The notes: a model not told the origin generated them from the sequence alone. Counted from the stretch's first letter, positions 9,850 through 19,604 are shown. The stretch is DNA of 64,000 bases from MWEI01 sp964600235 (GCA_964600235.1 CAZRIV010000015.1:62001-126000), one strand, 5' to 3'. Numbers and translations are program-made.

Positions 9850-10730
9850 TATTTATACCCTAATGCCTTCAGGCTTTTATGGTCCTTTGACCAGTCTTTG
9901 GTAACCCGGACAAACAGTTCAAGAAATACCCTGCATCCAAGGTGCTGTTCGATGGCAAGCCTGGCCTGAGTGCCGATCTCTTTTATCTTTCTGCCGTGCA
10001 GACCGATGATTATCCTTTTTTGAGACGGACGTTCCACATGTATTACAGCTCTTATATACACGGGTTCTTCCTCGCGGAATTCCTCGATCTCCACCGCCAC
10101 GGCGTAGGGTATCTCCTTGTCAGTAAGCTCAAAGGCCTTTTCCCTGATCAGCTCCTTGCAGAAAAAACGCTCGGGTGCATCGCTGATAATATCATCGGGA
10201 AAATACTGAGGACCTTCCGGCAGTCGAGTCCTTATCTCCTGAATAAGCCCTTCGATACCTGTGCCTGCGGTAGACGAAATGCCGCATTTATAGATGAACG
10301 GGTACACCTTCCCGAGTTCATCGAGCCTGTGTGCAACTGCAGCTTCACTTAACAGATCGGCCTTGTTCATGACCAGGATGGCATCCTTACCGGCCTCCGC
10401 AACAAACCCCATCACCTCGGTGAGCTTTTCAACGGTTTCCAGAGGGTCAGCCATTACAATAACCAAATCCGCATCGGAAATGGTCGCTACTGCCATATCC
10501 AGCATATAGCGGTTCAGGGCCTTGTCAGAAACATGAATTCCGGGTGTGTCCAGAAAGACTATCTGTGCGTCAGGCGCGTTCCATATCCCGAGTATCCGGT
10601 CACGGGTTGTCTGAGGCTTGTGGGTAGTGATGGAAAGCTTGGTTTCCATTACCCTGTTCAGAAACGTTGATTTACCCACATTCGGCCTGCCGACTATGGT
10701 TACATATCCTGATAAGAAGCCTGCGTTCAT
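9849..10730 (-). CDS. era: GTPase Era, 30S ribosome assembly
   Basis: This protein of about 293 residues has an N-terminal Ras-like GTPase domain with P-loop GRPNVGKSTF, G3 FLDTPGIH and NKAD as G4. A C-terminal KH domain contains the GLHGRKIKEIG loop. Era binds the 3' end of 16S rRNA during small-subunit maturation. The ATG at 10730 follows the upstream kinase stop codon with one base between them. An alternative TTG start at 10745 would overlap that gene. Era sits between a sensor kinase and der in a continuous operon. Confidence 0.97.
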   Translation of the reverse strand: MNAGFLSGYVTIVGRPNVGKSTFLNRVMETKLSITTHKPQTTRDRILGIWNAPDAQIVFLDTPGIHVSDKALNRYMLDMAVATISDADLVIVMADPLETVEKLTEVMGFVAEAGKDAILVMNKADLLSEAAVAHRLDELGKVYPFIYKCGISSTAGTGIEGLIQEIRTRLPEGPQYFPDDIISDAPERFFCKELIREKAFELTDKEIPYAVAVEIEEFREEEPVYIRAVIHVERPSQKRIIIGLHGRKIKEIGTQARLAIEQHLGCRVFLELFVRVTKDWSKDHKSLKALGYK

Positions 10731-10731
10731 G

Positions 10732-13473
10732 CTACTTGAGGTCAAGCTGCATCTGACGGGCTATAGGTGGTCTCACGGGCAGGGTTACGGTTACGGTCGT
10801 GCATTTGCCTTCTTCGCTGGTGACATCCATTGCTCCGCCGTGGCGGGTAACTATACCGTAGCTCACCGAGAGTCCGAGGCCAACACCTTTTACCATGGGC
10901 TTTTTAGAATAGAACATCTCAAAGATCTGCGGCAGATCATCACGGGCAATGCCGACTCCGGTGTCCCGGAAGGAGACCATGATCTCCTGTCTTTCCTCGT
11001 TAGGGGAGGTATTCACGTGAAGCTCGCCGCCGTCAGGCATGGCCTCCACCGCATTGGTGACGATATTGAAGAAGACCTGCTTGATCTGCTCGGGCATACA
11101 TTCGAGATGTAATGAATCCGAGGGATTGAAGACGAGCTTTACCATGTTCTCTTCCAGATACTTCCGGTTGAGTATGAATACCTCTCGAAGCACCTCATGG
11201 ATATCCACATCCTGGACCTTTCCATCGTTGGGCTGGTAGAAGGTTTTCATGTTGCGGATCAGATCTGCAATCCGGTCGGTCTCCTTAATGGCCAGCCTTA
11301 CAAACTGCAGGTCGACAGCACTCTTTTCCGAATTCAGAACATGGTTCAGACAACTCCTTATTCCGTAGAGAGGATTATTTATCTCGTGGGCTATACTGGC
11401 GGAAAGCTTGCCCATGGCGGCCAATCGCTCCGTCTGGATCAGGGCCGCCTCCATCCTCTTCTTCTCTGAGAGATCCATGATGATCGCCGAAAATCCGGTT
11501 ATCTCTCCTGATTCATCCCGCAGCGCCGTCATGGTTACCGACACATCCAGTACGCTGTCCGTCTTGGTTCTCAGCCTTATCTCATAATTGTTGACTATAC
11601 CATGAGACCTGACACTCTGGAGCATGGTCTGTGTATCTTTAATGCCGTCATCAGGCACCATGATAATGAGTTCCTTGCCGATGGCATCTTCTTCCTCCCA
11701 GCCGAATATCATCTGGGCACCCTGGTTCCAGGAGATAATGCGGTTGTTTCCATCCAGGCCGATTATTGCATCAGCGCTGTAGTGCTCGATATCGGCAAGA
11801 AGCTGGAGCCTCTTCTTCCTGGCTATATCTTCACTTATGTCTTTTGCCACACATACCGTCTCGGGCCTGTTCTTATCACCTATCTTCACCAGGTCTGCCC
11901 TGAAGATCTTCCTGCCCGCGGGTGTTTCAATGGCGAAATCAAAAGGCTCGTGGTAATCGTTGATCTCCATCATCTGGATGATTTCTCTGAGCTTCCTCTC
12001 TGATGTCTCGTCAGCGATAAACTTACTGCAATGCAGACCTGAGACCTCCTCCATGCTCATCCCAAGGGTCTGCAGACCTCTTCTGTTCATGTAGAGGATT
12101 TTAGCTTCCCCATCCAGGGAGAAGATAATGTCGCTGGAACCTTCGACGATATTCTTATATCTCTCTTCAGACTCTCTGAGTGCCTTGATCTTCTGGCTGA
12201 CCCCGCCTGTGAGCCGCTCGTTGAATTCCTGCAGCTTGCAATTCGCATTCTGGAGTTCACCTTCCGCGACCTTCTGCTGGGTGATATCCTCTGCCACGAT
12301 GCCGATGCCCGTGAGCCTGCCGTCTTCGGCATATTCCATGAAGATCCGGTATGAAAGATAGAGCATGGACTTCATGCTGTTAAAGATCCTTACCTCTCCT
12401 TCATCACGGCTTGTCTTGTCTTTTGTAAGGCCCTTGATCTTTTCAATGAGTGGCTGATCATCCTGATGAATGATTTCCTTCCAGCGAAGCTCTCTTCCCA
12501 CCAGCGTTCCTGCAGTGCTGCTGAGGATTCTTTCAGCCTCGGCGTTGACGTACTCACATTTGCAGGAGCCATCCAGCCAGACGATCATGTCTTTTGCATG
12601 CTCGGTGAGCTTTGAAAGTCTCCTCTCGAGAACATGAATGGTATGGGTCCTCTCCTCAATAAGTTTATGGAGCTCTTTTAACGCAGCCGGGTCTTCCACG
12701 GGCTCATCCGGTCTGCGGTCCGCCTCCTTGGCAATACAGAAGACCGCGTTCTCCATTCCCCTTGGCTCTTTTACAAGCCGCGCCCATACCTTCACATGAC
12801 GTTTCTGGCCATTGCGAAGAAGGAGGTTGACCTTGACAGATCCCGGGCCATCGCCTTTGATCTGGGCATTGAAGGCTCGACGGGCCTGATCCCTGTCATC
12901 ATCTTCAATGAGGTCAAAAAGTGTCTTGTCCTTCATATCATCGAGGCTGTATCCGCACAGCTCCTCGAAACGTTTGTTGGCTGCCATGGGCCTGAGATCG
13001 ATATCGGTGACGAAGAGCGCATCGGTTGAATTGTCGAATACGTCCTTGTAAAGGGTCTCGGAAATATCGGCGCGCCGTTTGTATTCATTGAGGCTGGCAA
13101 TGGATCCCCTCACCTCAAGGGCCTTTTCAACGTTCTGTTTTAGTTCACTGGGCAGGAAGGCACCTTTGCGAAGGTATCTGAACACATTTGAGCTCATGGC
13201 GATATCCATGGGCCAGTCATCCTCAAAGGCAGTTATCACGATCACCATCATGGACGGATCGAGCTCGCCGTGCACCTTCTCCACCAATGCCCTGCCATCC
13301 ATGTCCGGCATCCTGAGATCCGTTATCATAAGGCTGTAGGGATTCTGCTTAATGGCTTCAAGAGCCTCCAGAGGACCTGGCACTGCGGTTACGTCGTAGT
13401 CGTATTTCAGGACCTGGTAGAGATAATTTCTGAAAACGAGGTCGTCTTCGACGATAAGAATCTTTTGTTCCAT
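10732..13473 (-). CDS. Receiver-PAS4-histidine kinase hybrid
   Basis: This is a 913-residue cytoplasmic sensor kinase with no membrane segment. A response-regulator receiver occupies residues 1-120, with phospho-acceptor Asp52 in ITDLRMPDMDG and the conserved Lys103. Four PAS domains follow, at about 143-250, 288-400, 436-548 and 560-670, the last two with coiled-coil linkers. The kinase core has His696 in SIAHEINNP, then an ATPase domain with N-box NIVTNAVEAM and G-box DTGVGIA. An N-terminal receiver ahead of PAS and kinase domains suggests it is phosphorylated by another kinase, plausibly the HDOD kinase encoded just upstream. The ATG overlaps that gene's stop in TGATG, which decides the start over longer in-frame options. 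Confidence 0.9.
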   Translation of the reverse strand: MEQKILIVEDDLVFRNYLYQVLKYDYDVTAVPGPLEALEAIKQNPYSLMITDLRMPDMDGRALVEKVHGELDPSMMVIVITAFEDDWPMDIAMSSNVFRYLRKGAFLPSELKQNVEKALEVRGSIASLNEYKRRADISETLYKDVFDNSTDALFVTDIDLRPMAANKRFEELCGYSLDDMKDKTLFDLIEDDDRDQARRAFNAQIKGDGPGSVKVNLLLRNGQKRHVKVWARLVKEPRGMENAVFCIAKEADRRPDEPVEDPAALKELHKLIEERTHTIHVLERRLSKLTEHAKDMIVWLDGSCKCEYVNAEAERILSSTAGTLVGRELRWKEIIHQDDQPLIEKIKGLTKDKTSRDEGEVRIFNSMKSMLYLSYRIFMEYAEDGRLTGIGIVAEDITQQKVAEGELQNANCKLQEFNERLTGGVSQKIKALRESEERYKNIVEGSSDIIFSLDGEAKILYMNRRGLQTLGMSMEEVSGLHCSKFIADETSERKLREIIQMMEINDYHEPFDFAIETPAGRKIFRADLVKIGDKNRPETVCVAKDISEDIARKKRLQLLADIEHYSADAIIGLDGNNRIISWNQGAQMIFGWEEEDAIGKELIIMVPDDGIKDTQTMLQSVRSHGIVNNYEIRLRTKTDSVLDVSVTMTALRDESGEITGFSAIIMDLSEKKRMEAALIQTERLAAMGKLSASIAHEINNPLYGIRSCLNHVLNSEKSAVDLQFVRLAIKETDRIADLIRNMKTFYQPNDGKVQDVDIHEVLREVFILNRKYLEENMVKLVFNPSDSLHLECMPEQIKQVFFNIVTNAVEAMPDGGELHVNTSPNEERQEIMVSFRDTGVGIARDDLPQIFEMFYSKKPMVKGVGLGLSVSYGIVTRHGGAMDVTSEEGKCTTVTVTLPVRPPIARQMQLDLK

Positions 13474-15911
13474 CAGTACCCCTTGCCTTCCGGGATCCAT
13501 ACCGTGAATGTGGATCCTTCTGCAAGCTTTGAACTCACCTGAATCCTGCCCCCAAGTGATTCGATGATCTCGTGCGCCAGTGACAATCCCAGCCCCATCC
13601 CTGTTTTCAAAGGCCATGCCGTATAGAGCGGCTCGAATATTTTCTTGATCTGGTCGTTTGACATACCGATCCCGTAGTCCGTGACGGAGAATTCAATTCC
13701 TTCGTTTCTCCGTTTCGCACCCAAGAGGACCTCAGATCCTTTTGAAGATGCATTGATGGCGTTCATCATCAGATTGATGATAACCTGTTCGATGGCCTCG
13801 GCCTTCATGCGCACCGGTGCCGATTCGACATCCCTGACCAGCTTCACACCATGGGCATTGGCCTGCGCACCAATAAGCTGGAATATGCCTTCAATGAAGC
13901 CTTCGAGTCCCACCTCACCTTCAGGGCTCTCCCATTTTCGTGTAAAATTGAGGAGCTGATTGACGATTTTAAGGAGATTCTCCGAGGCGGTGCTGATGTT
14001 GCACAACATGTCGGGTAGGTCCTGGTCCTCTTCATTGTTCCTGAGCACCCGGATTCTTTTCTGCCTTAAGTCATCTCGGATGATGCTCGCAAACCCATGA
14101 ATGGCCCCCAGGGGGCTTTTCATGTTGTGTGCCATGGATGCAGCCAAGCTTCCCACTACAGACATCTTGGCAAAGGCAAGGGTTCTCTTCTGCTCTTCCA
14201 GTTCTCCGGTGATCTCCCACAAGGTCAGCAAGGCCCAGTTGTTCACCCTGACCGGCCGCGTGGTGATACGGAAGGACCTCCCGTTATTCCCCCAGACCAC
14301 ATCCTGTGCCGATCTTGCGGCAAGGGCATCCTTGAGCATAACGGCTCCGTTCATTCCGTTCTGTTCAAGGGCCTGTGCCAGGTCTCTGTCCGAAATTCCA
14401 AGAAGACCCCTGAGCTCTGAGGACATGGCATTTTCAATGCGAACCTGATTCCTGTCATCTACGAGGCAGAGTCCGAAACTCGATGAATCCATGAGCTCCC
14501 TGTTCAGGTGAACGAGTTCCTCTGCCTTCTGCTTTTCAAGAGATGCAGCCTTCAAGGCCTGCCTGAGCAGGGTCTTTTCCTGCTGAAGGGCCGTTTCGGC
14601 ATGGATGCGGCGCAGAGAAGACGCAACCGCGCCGATGAGGGAAGCTATGAACTCCTGGTCATCACCGATTACCGGGTCGCTGAGGTTCAGGTGGACAAAC
14701 ACACCCCAGGGAAGGCTCATGCCGGCAGTATATCCTCCCTCTCCGATCATGGTCTGGACTTCTGTGTCCCCTACCTTGATGAATCGAGGTGCATTCTCCT
14801 GTCTGTGCTCGAATACCAGGTTGTGCTCGCCGTACTTGAAACCGCCAAGGAAAGCGCTGATGATCCCCGATCGAAAGAGTGTCTCGGATGCACGTGCAAG
14901 TGCGTCCGAGATCTTAGATGTATTGTTCAGTTCCTTGAGAAGCTGCAGCAGGATATCGGAACGCTTCGTTGCAAGGTTTGATTGAACGCTCTGCTGCTGG
15001 AGTTTTATGGATATCTCGGAAAGGCGCATGCTGGCTTTATTTACCAGGGAAAAAAGACCTTCGGAGGGCTTGCCTATCCCGATCTCCTCGCAGATGACAT
15101 CGATATGCTTCGGAACGCTTGCCATAAGACCATCCAGAAGATCCGCGGTAAGAGAAAACCTCTTCAGGAGGGTAGCGTTTAACTGTTGGGGATAGTAATT
15201 GCCCGACGAACCGATACAGGTCATGTGGGTCAACGTGTTGGCTATGTTTATAATGCATGAGATCTTGTACTGATCGTCGTCTATTACCTGCACAGGGGCA
15301 TGGTGGCACCATACGGATTCTTCATAGAGGTTCGGGAGCTTCCAGTGGGCAAGCACGTCATGCCCCACGTCCGCATGGGTGACACCCAGCATCTCTTTCT
15401 CTATTTCATCCAGAGTTCTGGTGCCTTCCTTGGCCCTTTCCAGCACGGCAGCATATTCCTCATGGTTCACGAGATCGAGGACCAGCTTGCCGATGTCGTG
15501 GAGGAGTCCAGCGCAGAAGGCCTTGGCGCCAAGCTGGGGAGAAACTTTTTCCATAATGGCCTCGGCATACATGGCGCTGCCCATGCAGTGCCGCCAGAAC
15601 TCCTTGCTGTCTAGAGACGAACCCTTCTTACCGGGAAAGATATTGAGTATGCACATTCCCAGGGCCAGCGACCGGACTGCATCGGCGCCGATGGTTACCA
15701 CCGCGTCCTTGGCAGTGTAGATCTGTCGCGATCTCTTGTAGAAGCTGGAATTGGCCATGGAGAGTACCCGGGAGGTCAAGGCATGGTCTTTCTCGATGAG
15801 CTGTGCAACCTTGACGGCTGATACCTCGTCATCGAGTGCCATTCTGATCACAGCATCCGCGATCTCAGGAAGCACCGGGATCGTGTTCACATCAACAATG
15901 AGTGATTTCAT
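13473..15911 (-). CDS. HDOD-domain sensor histidine kinase
   Basis: This is an 812-residue soluble protein. An HDOD domain (residues 1-215) carries LLHDIGK at 136-142. A GAF-like region lies at about 320-440, then a coiled coil at 440-470 and a degenerate PAS domain at about 472-565. The HisKA domain has phospho-acceptor His595 in SMAHNMKSP, followed by an HATPase domain with NLMMNAINAS and DYGIGMS. The fusion of HDOD signalling to a histidine kinase is well suited to feed the receiver-containing kinase encoded immediately downstream. The ATG at 15911 overlaps the preceding gene's stop as ATGA, which fixes the start. Confidence 0.88.
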   Translation of the reverse strand: MKSLIVDVNTIPVLPEIADAVIRMALDDEVSAVKVAQLIEKDHALTSRVLSMANSSFYKRSRQIYTAKDAVVTIGADAVRSLALGMCILNIFPGKKGSSLDSKEFWRHCMGSAMYAEAIMEKVSPQLGAKAFCAGLLHDIGKLVLDLVNHEEYAAVLERAKEGTRTLDEIEKEMLGVTHADVGHDVLAHWKLPNLYEESVWCHHAPVQVIDDDQYKISCIINIANTLTHMTCIGSSGNYYPQQLNATLLKRFSLTADLLDGLMASVPKHIDVICEEIGIGKPSEGLFSLVNKASMRLSEISIKLQQQSVQSNLATKRSDILLQLLKELNNTSKISDALARASETLFRSGIISAFLGGFKYGEHNLVFEHRQENAPRFIKVGDTEVQTMIGEGGYTAGMSLPWGVFVHLNLSDPVIGDDQEFIASLIGAVASSLRRIHAETALQQEKTLLRQALKAASLEKQKAEELVHLNRELMDSSSFGLCLVDDRNQVRIENAMSSELRGLLGISDRDLAQALEQNGMNGAVMLKDALAARSAQDVVWGNNGRSFRITTRPVRVNNWALLTLWEITGELEEQKRTLAFAKMSVVGSLAASMAHNMKSPLGAIHGFASIIRDDLRQKRIRVLRNNEEDQDLPDMLCNISTASENLLKIVNQLLNFTRKWESPEGEVGLEGFIEGIFQLIGAQANAHGVKLVRDVESAPVRMKAEAIEQVIINLMMNAINASSKGSEVLLGAKRRNEGIEFSVTDYGIGMSNDQIKKIFEPLYTAWPLKTGMGLGLSLAHEIIESLGGRIQVSSKLAEGSTFTVWIPEGKGY

Positions 15912-16951
15912 AAAATATACTCTAAAATATCCTGCAGTTGTATACAAGAACTTTCTCTTGAACCGTATGCCCTGATATATCCCCTCGGTAATGTATCATC
16001 AAAACTGTACGAAAATTTCAGCTCCCTTAACGTGCTACGCTCATAACCTACCAGCTCGGGAATGACTGTCGAATGCACCTTCAACTCGCAGTTTGGGCCC
16101 AGGACTGACATGAGTCTTTGCGCCATGATTCTGTACCCCCTGGCCCTCACGAGGAATCCGAAGGAATCATGATAAGGCCCGGCAGTTATCCTCAGTCCAC
16201 GTGCAGCCGGAATACCCATACGCAATATGGTGCATCCGGCATTTTCCAGCCTTATTACTGCATATAATGTGCGGTGTACAGCTTCATCTAACGTAAGGGG
16301 CAGGTATTCACCCCGGTGATACATATCTTCCAGACGGGTCCCTGCAAGTACCACCGTGGGATAGATCCTCGCATGGTCTGGACCGATCTCGAGCACCTCA
16401 TCAATACTCTGCCTGAAGCCTTGAATGTCTTCTCCGGGGAGACCGGGCATGAGCTGGATACCAAGCTTCATGCCTGATCGTTTCACAAGCATACAGGCCT
16501 GTATTGCGTCTTCTTTCGTATGGCCCCGTTCGCTTTTATTGAGTACGGCATCGTCCATGGACTGTATGCCGATCTCAAGCTCGGCAAAACCTGACTTTCT
16601 CAACATGTCCAGGATATCCTCTGAAACCATATCCGGGCGCGTGGAGGCCTTTGCGGCATGGATGCGCCCCTGGGAGATCAACGAACGCGTCACTTCCAGG
16701 TACTCGTCGAACAGGTCTTCTTCTATGCCGGTAAACGACCCTCCGAAAAAAGCGATGATGCGTTGCCGGCCTTGAGGGTGTCTGCAGTGCGAGATGAATT
16801 CATCAGCATATGCAGTTACTTGCCTGGGCGGAATGGGGTCTGCGTTCTGCCTCTGGTCACAAAAGACACACCTGTTAGGACATCCAAGATTGGATACGAA
16901 TACAGGGATGACTATAGGGGGTAATCCAGCAATCTTAATGCCTCCTTGCAT
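15908..16951 (-). CDS. Radical SAM protein, Elp3-like
   Basis: This protein of about 347 residues carries the radical SAM cluster motif CPNRCVFC near residue 24, the downstream FFGGSFTG motif, and IGIQSMDDAVL, features shared with Elp3-like and HemN-like enzymes. No acetyltransferase domain of true Elp3 follows; instead there is a short C-terminal extension. Related stand-alone proteins may act in tRNA modification, but the substrate here is unknown. The start overlaps the end of rnc by 40 bp, and an AGGAGG lies just after that ATG, so an alternative non-ATG start a few codons downstream cannot be excluded. Confidence 0.8.
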   Translation of the reverse strand: MQGGIKIAGLPPIVIPVFVSNLGCPNRCVFCDQRQNADPIPPRQVTAYADEFISHCRHPQGRQRIIAFFGGSFTGIEEDLFDEYLEVTRSLISQGRIHAAKASTRPDMVSEDILDMLRKSGFAELEIGIQSMDDAVLNKSERGHTKEDAIQACMLVKRSGMKLGIQLMPGLPGEDIQGFRQSIDEVLEIGPDHARIYPTVVLAGTRLEDMYHRGEYLPLTLDEAVHRTLYAVIRLENAGCTILRMGIPAARGLRITAGPYHDSFGFLVRARGYRIMAQRLMSVLGPNCELKVHSTVIPELVGYERSTLRELKFSYSFDDTLPRGYIRAYGSRESSCIQLQDILEYIL

Positions 16952-17601
16952 GCAAACTGGGCTGCCTGCTTCTTATTCTTGCCCTTGCCGCAGCCGATAA
17001 TCCTGTCCTTCAGGATCACATTCACCTCGAACTCCTTATCATGTTCAGGGCCCTTCTCATGAATAACCGTTATCCTGGGCAATGCCCTGAACTGTGACTG
17101 GCAGAACTCCAGGAGCAGGCTCTTATAGTCGGTGATGGAAATCTCATCGAAGGTGCCGAGTGCTTCTTCATAATGCTTGTGTACTACCTGGGCCGTCCTT
17201 TCATAGGTGCTGTCAAGAAAGATTCCCCCGACAATCGCTTCATACGCGTCTGCGAGCAGGGATGCCTTCTTCCTGCCCCCATCCATCTCCTCTCCCTTGC
17301 CAAGACACAGAAATTTACCTATGCCCAGATGTCGCGCAATCCTTGAAAGTGCCCCCTCGCTGATAAGTTCAGCCCTCTTCTTGGTAAGCTGACCCTCCTT
17401 CTCTTCAGGGAACAGCACATACAGCCTGGCCGTGATGATGGAATTGATAATGGTGTCACCGAGAAACTCGAGACGCTGATTATCCTTCAGGCCGAGATCC
17501 TTGTTCTCGTTTACATAGGTGGTATGGGTTATGGCCTCCTGCAGGAACCTCTTGTCCGCAAAGCTGTAGCCCAATTGTTCTTCTATATGGTCAAGCTCCA
17601 T
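16912..17601 (-). CDS. rnc: Ribonuclease III
   Basis: This 229-residue endonuclease is specific for double-stranded RNA and acts in rRNA and mRNA processing. The signature QRLEFLGDTIINS contains the catalytic acidic residues, and a second acidic patch follows in DAYEAIVGGIFLD. A C-terminal double-stranded RNA-binding domain ends in GKGKNKKQAAQFACKEAL. The start at 17601 gives the usual length and has GGAGAAG 6-7 nt upstream. It overlaps the end of surE by 11 bp. Rnc, era and der in one operon is a logical ribosome-maturation set. Confidence 0.96.
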   Translation of the reverse strand: MELDHIEEQLGYSFADKRFLQEAITHTTYVNENKDLGLKDNQRLEFLGDTIINSIITARLYVLFPEEKEGQLTKKRAELISEGALSRIARHLGIGKFLCLGKGEEMDGGRKKASLLADAYEAIVGGIFLDSTYERTAQVVHKHYEEALGTFDEISITDYKSLLLEFCQSQFRALPRITVIHEKGPEHDKEFEVNVILKDRIIGCGKGKNKKQAAQFACKEALRLLDYPL

Positions 17602-18367
17602 GGAGCATCTTCTCCAGATAGGCCTGATGCAGATCTTCCTCGCTGATCCAGTTCGCACCAAGGCGGTAGTGAATTGGGGTGATGGATATCATCCTGTTCT
17701 TCAGACAGATGGCATCGGTATCCTCGCCTTCGTCGATGATCCTGTTCAACCCTGCCTGCCAATAATAAAGCGTACCCCGGGGGCTCTCTCGCCTGACAAA
17801 CTCATCAACAATCCTTGAATCGCCCTGCCGGGTGATCCTGACCCCTTTGATTTCACCAAGAGGGCATGAGGGGCAGTTCACGTTCAGTGCAAAGGGCAGG
17901 GGCTTATCCCGCCGGGCATAACTCATCGCAAGGCGCGCGCCGAAAACACTTGCCGCATGGTAGTCGGGATTCAGATAGTTGTCCACAGACAGCGCAATCC
18001 CGGTATATCCAAGGATAAGGGCCTCTGTCGCCGCTGAAACCGTGCCTGAATACAACACGTTTATCCCCACATTCTCCCCCCTGTTGATGCCGGAAACCAC
18101 CACGTCGGGCGGCTGATCCATGATATTCGAGACCCCGAGCTTCACACAGTCGGCAGGAGATCCTGTGATACCATAGCCATAGAACTCACCTGAACGGTGG
18201 ATAGGGATAACCTTCAACGGGTCTGAAAGGGTAATGGCGTGTCCTACGGCAGACTGCTCGGTTACCGGCGCTATTACCACAACATCGCCGATCTTCTCCA
18301 ACTCCTGCTTTATCGCAGCAAGCCCTTGGGCATAAATGCCGTCATCATTAGTCAAAAGAAACCGCAT
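17591..18367 (-). CDS. surE: 5'/3'-nucleotidase SurE
   Basis: This 258-residue metal-dependent nucleoside monophosphatase has the N-terminal metal site TNDDGIYAQG, a serine/asparagine pair in APVTEQSAVGHA, and the conserved block VVSGINRGENVG, as expected for SurE. It is the first gene of the seven-gene minus-strand operon that continues through rnc to der. The operon promoter should lie in the 382-bp gap upstream. Confidence 0.96.
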   Translation of the reverse strand: MRFLLTNDDGIYAQGLAAIKQELEKIGDVVVIAPVTEQSAVGHAITLSDPLKVIPIHRSGEFYGYGITGSPADCVKLGVSNIMDQPPDVVVSGINRGENVGINVLYSGTVSAATEALILGYTGIALSVDNYLNPDYHAASVFGARLAMSYARRDKPLPFALNVNCPSCPLGEIKGVRITRQGDSRIVDEFVRRESPRGTLYYWQAGLNRIIDEGEDTDAICLKNRMISITPIHYRLGANWISEEDLHQAYLEKMLHGA

Positions 18368-18749
18368 GACTTTGCTCTTTAAACCTTTGAAAGTCCGGAT
18401 GCAAGAGCCAATAGACTCAATTCCTAGCCGGGGCGGACTGGATATTCATAAGTCTCATGTACAACTCCATGCCCATGGCTGAGAAGAACTGAAAATTCTA
18501 CCCGTTCATGTCATGGATTCTGCAACGACAAGCATAAACCTCGTCCTTGCCGAATCCATGACATGAACGGATAAGTCTTTTCAGCCCTCATTGCAGTCCT
18601 CTACTCAGTTATGCAGGGGTATATACAACCTATTCGATTATCTGAATAATATCAGATGGCCCATGATTGAAGCGAAAGAGCATTCTTACGGGTAAGCTGG
18701 TCTAGGGCAGGCGTAAAAAAAATACTAATTGAGATCTGTTTGCTTGTTA
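18368..18749. other. Intergenic region with long hairpin
   Basis: No coding gene is visible. The stretch contains the surE-operon upstream region and a strong inverted repeat at 18502-18570. I see no convincing tRNA, and no clear -10/-35 pair could be singled out with confidence. Confidence 0.5.
18502..18570. repeat. 28-nt-arm inverted repeat (hairpin)
   Basis: The arms at 18502-18529 and 18543-18570 pair over 28 positions with two mismatches, the outer 19 bp being perfect (CCGTTCATGTCATGGATTC and its complement). The loop is 13 nt. No run of T follows on either strand, so a simple terminator is unlikely. It could be a small palindromic mobile or REP-like element, or a structured RNA at the 5' end of the surE operon or the 3' end of the yjfB transcript. 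Confidence 0.75.
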
Positions 18750-18935
18750 TTAAACATACGTATCAATAGACTTGCCAAGGTTTTCCAACATTTCAACAAT
18801 CGCCCGGCCTTCTGTTTTCTGGGTATCCAGGGCAAGTCTGACTTGCGCGAACTCCAGCTCGTTTTTAATCTCACTGGCCTTCAGGGCACTCAATGCCACA
18901 TCGAGAGATACGTTCGTTCCTCGGATCGGATCCAT
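18750..18935 (-). CDS. YjfB-like putative motility protein
   Basis: This 61-residue protein lacks a signal or membrane segment and is largely helical. Its pattern, an N-terminal VSLDVALSALKA followed by a helix with VRLALDTQKTEG and a C-terminal VEMLENLG, fits the small YjfB family named after a Bacillus protein linked to motility. The molecular role is unknown. An AGGATAG precedes the ATG. The gene follows the TonB-like gene by 69 bp on the same strand, and flagellar genes lie about 5 kb away. Confidence 0.65.
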   Translation of the reverse strand: MDPIRGTNVSLDVALSALKASEIKNELEFAQVRLALDTQKTEGRAIVEMLENLGKSIDTYV

Positions 18936-19004
18936 AGCTATCCTATCGACCTCATTAAGCCGCAGCTCAACAGGCTGTGATAAATATCCCGCATCGAAGG
19001 AGAC

Positions 19005-19604
19005 CTACTCATCAAGCACATACCGGAAATTACCTGTTACCTTCATGGTTTTATCTTTTATATCAGCGGTGAATGACCCGAATGGCCCGGCCTTTCTAAT
19101 GGCTGTCATGGCCGCGGAGTCGAGGCTCTTCGAGCCCGAACTGACAAGCACGGCCATATCAATAACCTCTCCGGCATCGTTGAGAACAAATGTAACGGCA
19201 ACCTTGCCCTGCTCACCCTTCCGGATGGCTTCATCAGGATATTCCCATATATGAAATATCCTGAGCTTCAGTTTTTCCAGGTAGAGTCCACCAACCCCTC
19301 CTTCGGACTGGAAGCTTATGCCTTCGCTGCTGCTCACCACTGGGAGATGGGCCGATGGTAGTGGCGCTTTGCTCTGTAATCCTTCAACATAATCAGGTGC
19401 ATCTACAAGCCTCACTGGCACGGTTGTGAGAGGTTCCGAAGTGTTTGAGTGCCTCGATGCAAATTCCAGGGGCTGAATGGCAATGATAATGTGAATAAAT
19501 ATGGATATGGCAAAGCAGATCGCCAATCTGATTATCATTATAGCATCAAATACAAGTTGGATCAGGGGTGTCAAGGCATAAATGATCATCCGGGACAATC
19601 TCAT
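19005..19604 (-). CDS. TonB-family energy-transducer-like protein
   Basis: This 199-residue protein has a single N-terminal membrane helix at about residues 23-45, a short Pro/Ser-rich periplasmic linker, and a C-terminal TonB domain of about 80 residues (KVAVTFVLNDAGEV onward, ending YVL). TonB proteins couple inner-membrane proton motive force to outer-membrane transport. No exbB or exbD is adjacent, and the linker is much shorter than in classical TonB, so it may contact a partner other than an outer-membrane receptor. The start site is uncertain: an ATG six codons further in is also possible, and neither has a good ribosome site. Confidence 0.75.
   Translation of the reverse strand: MRLSRMIIYALTPLIQLVFDAIMIIRLAICFAISIFIHIIIAIQPLEFASRHSNTSEPLTTVPVRLVDAPDYVEGLQSKAPLPSAHLPVVSSSEGISFQSEGGVGGLYLEKLKLRIFHIWEYPDEAIRKGEQGKVAVTFVLNDAGEVIDMAVLVSSGSKSLDSAAMTAIRKAGPFGSFTADIKDKTMKVTGNFRYVLDE

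Noticed and set aside
13473..13617. N-terminal extension of the receiver-PAS kinase
   Set aside because: The upstream 48 codons lie inside the HDOD kinase gene; the receiver domain begins exactly at the coupled ATG at 13473.
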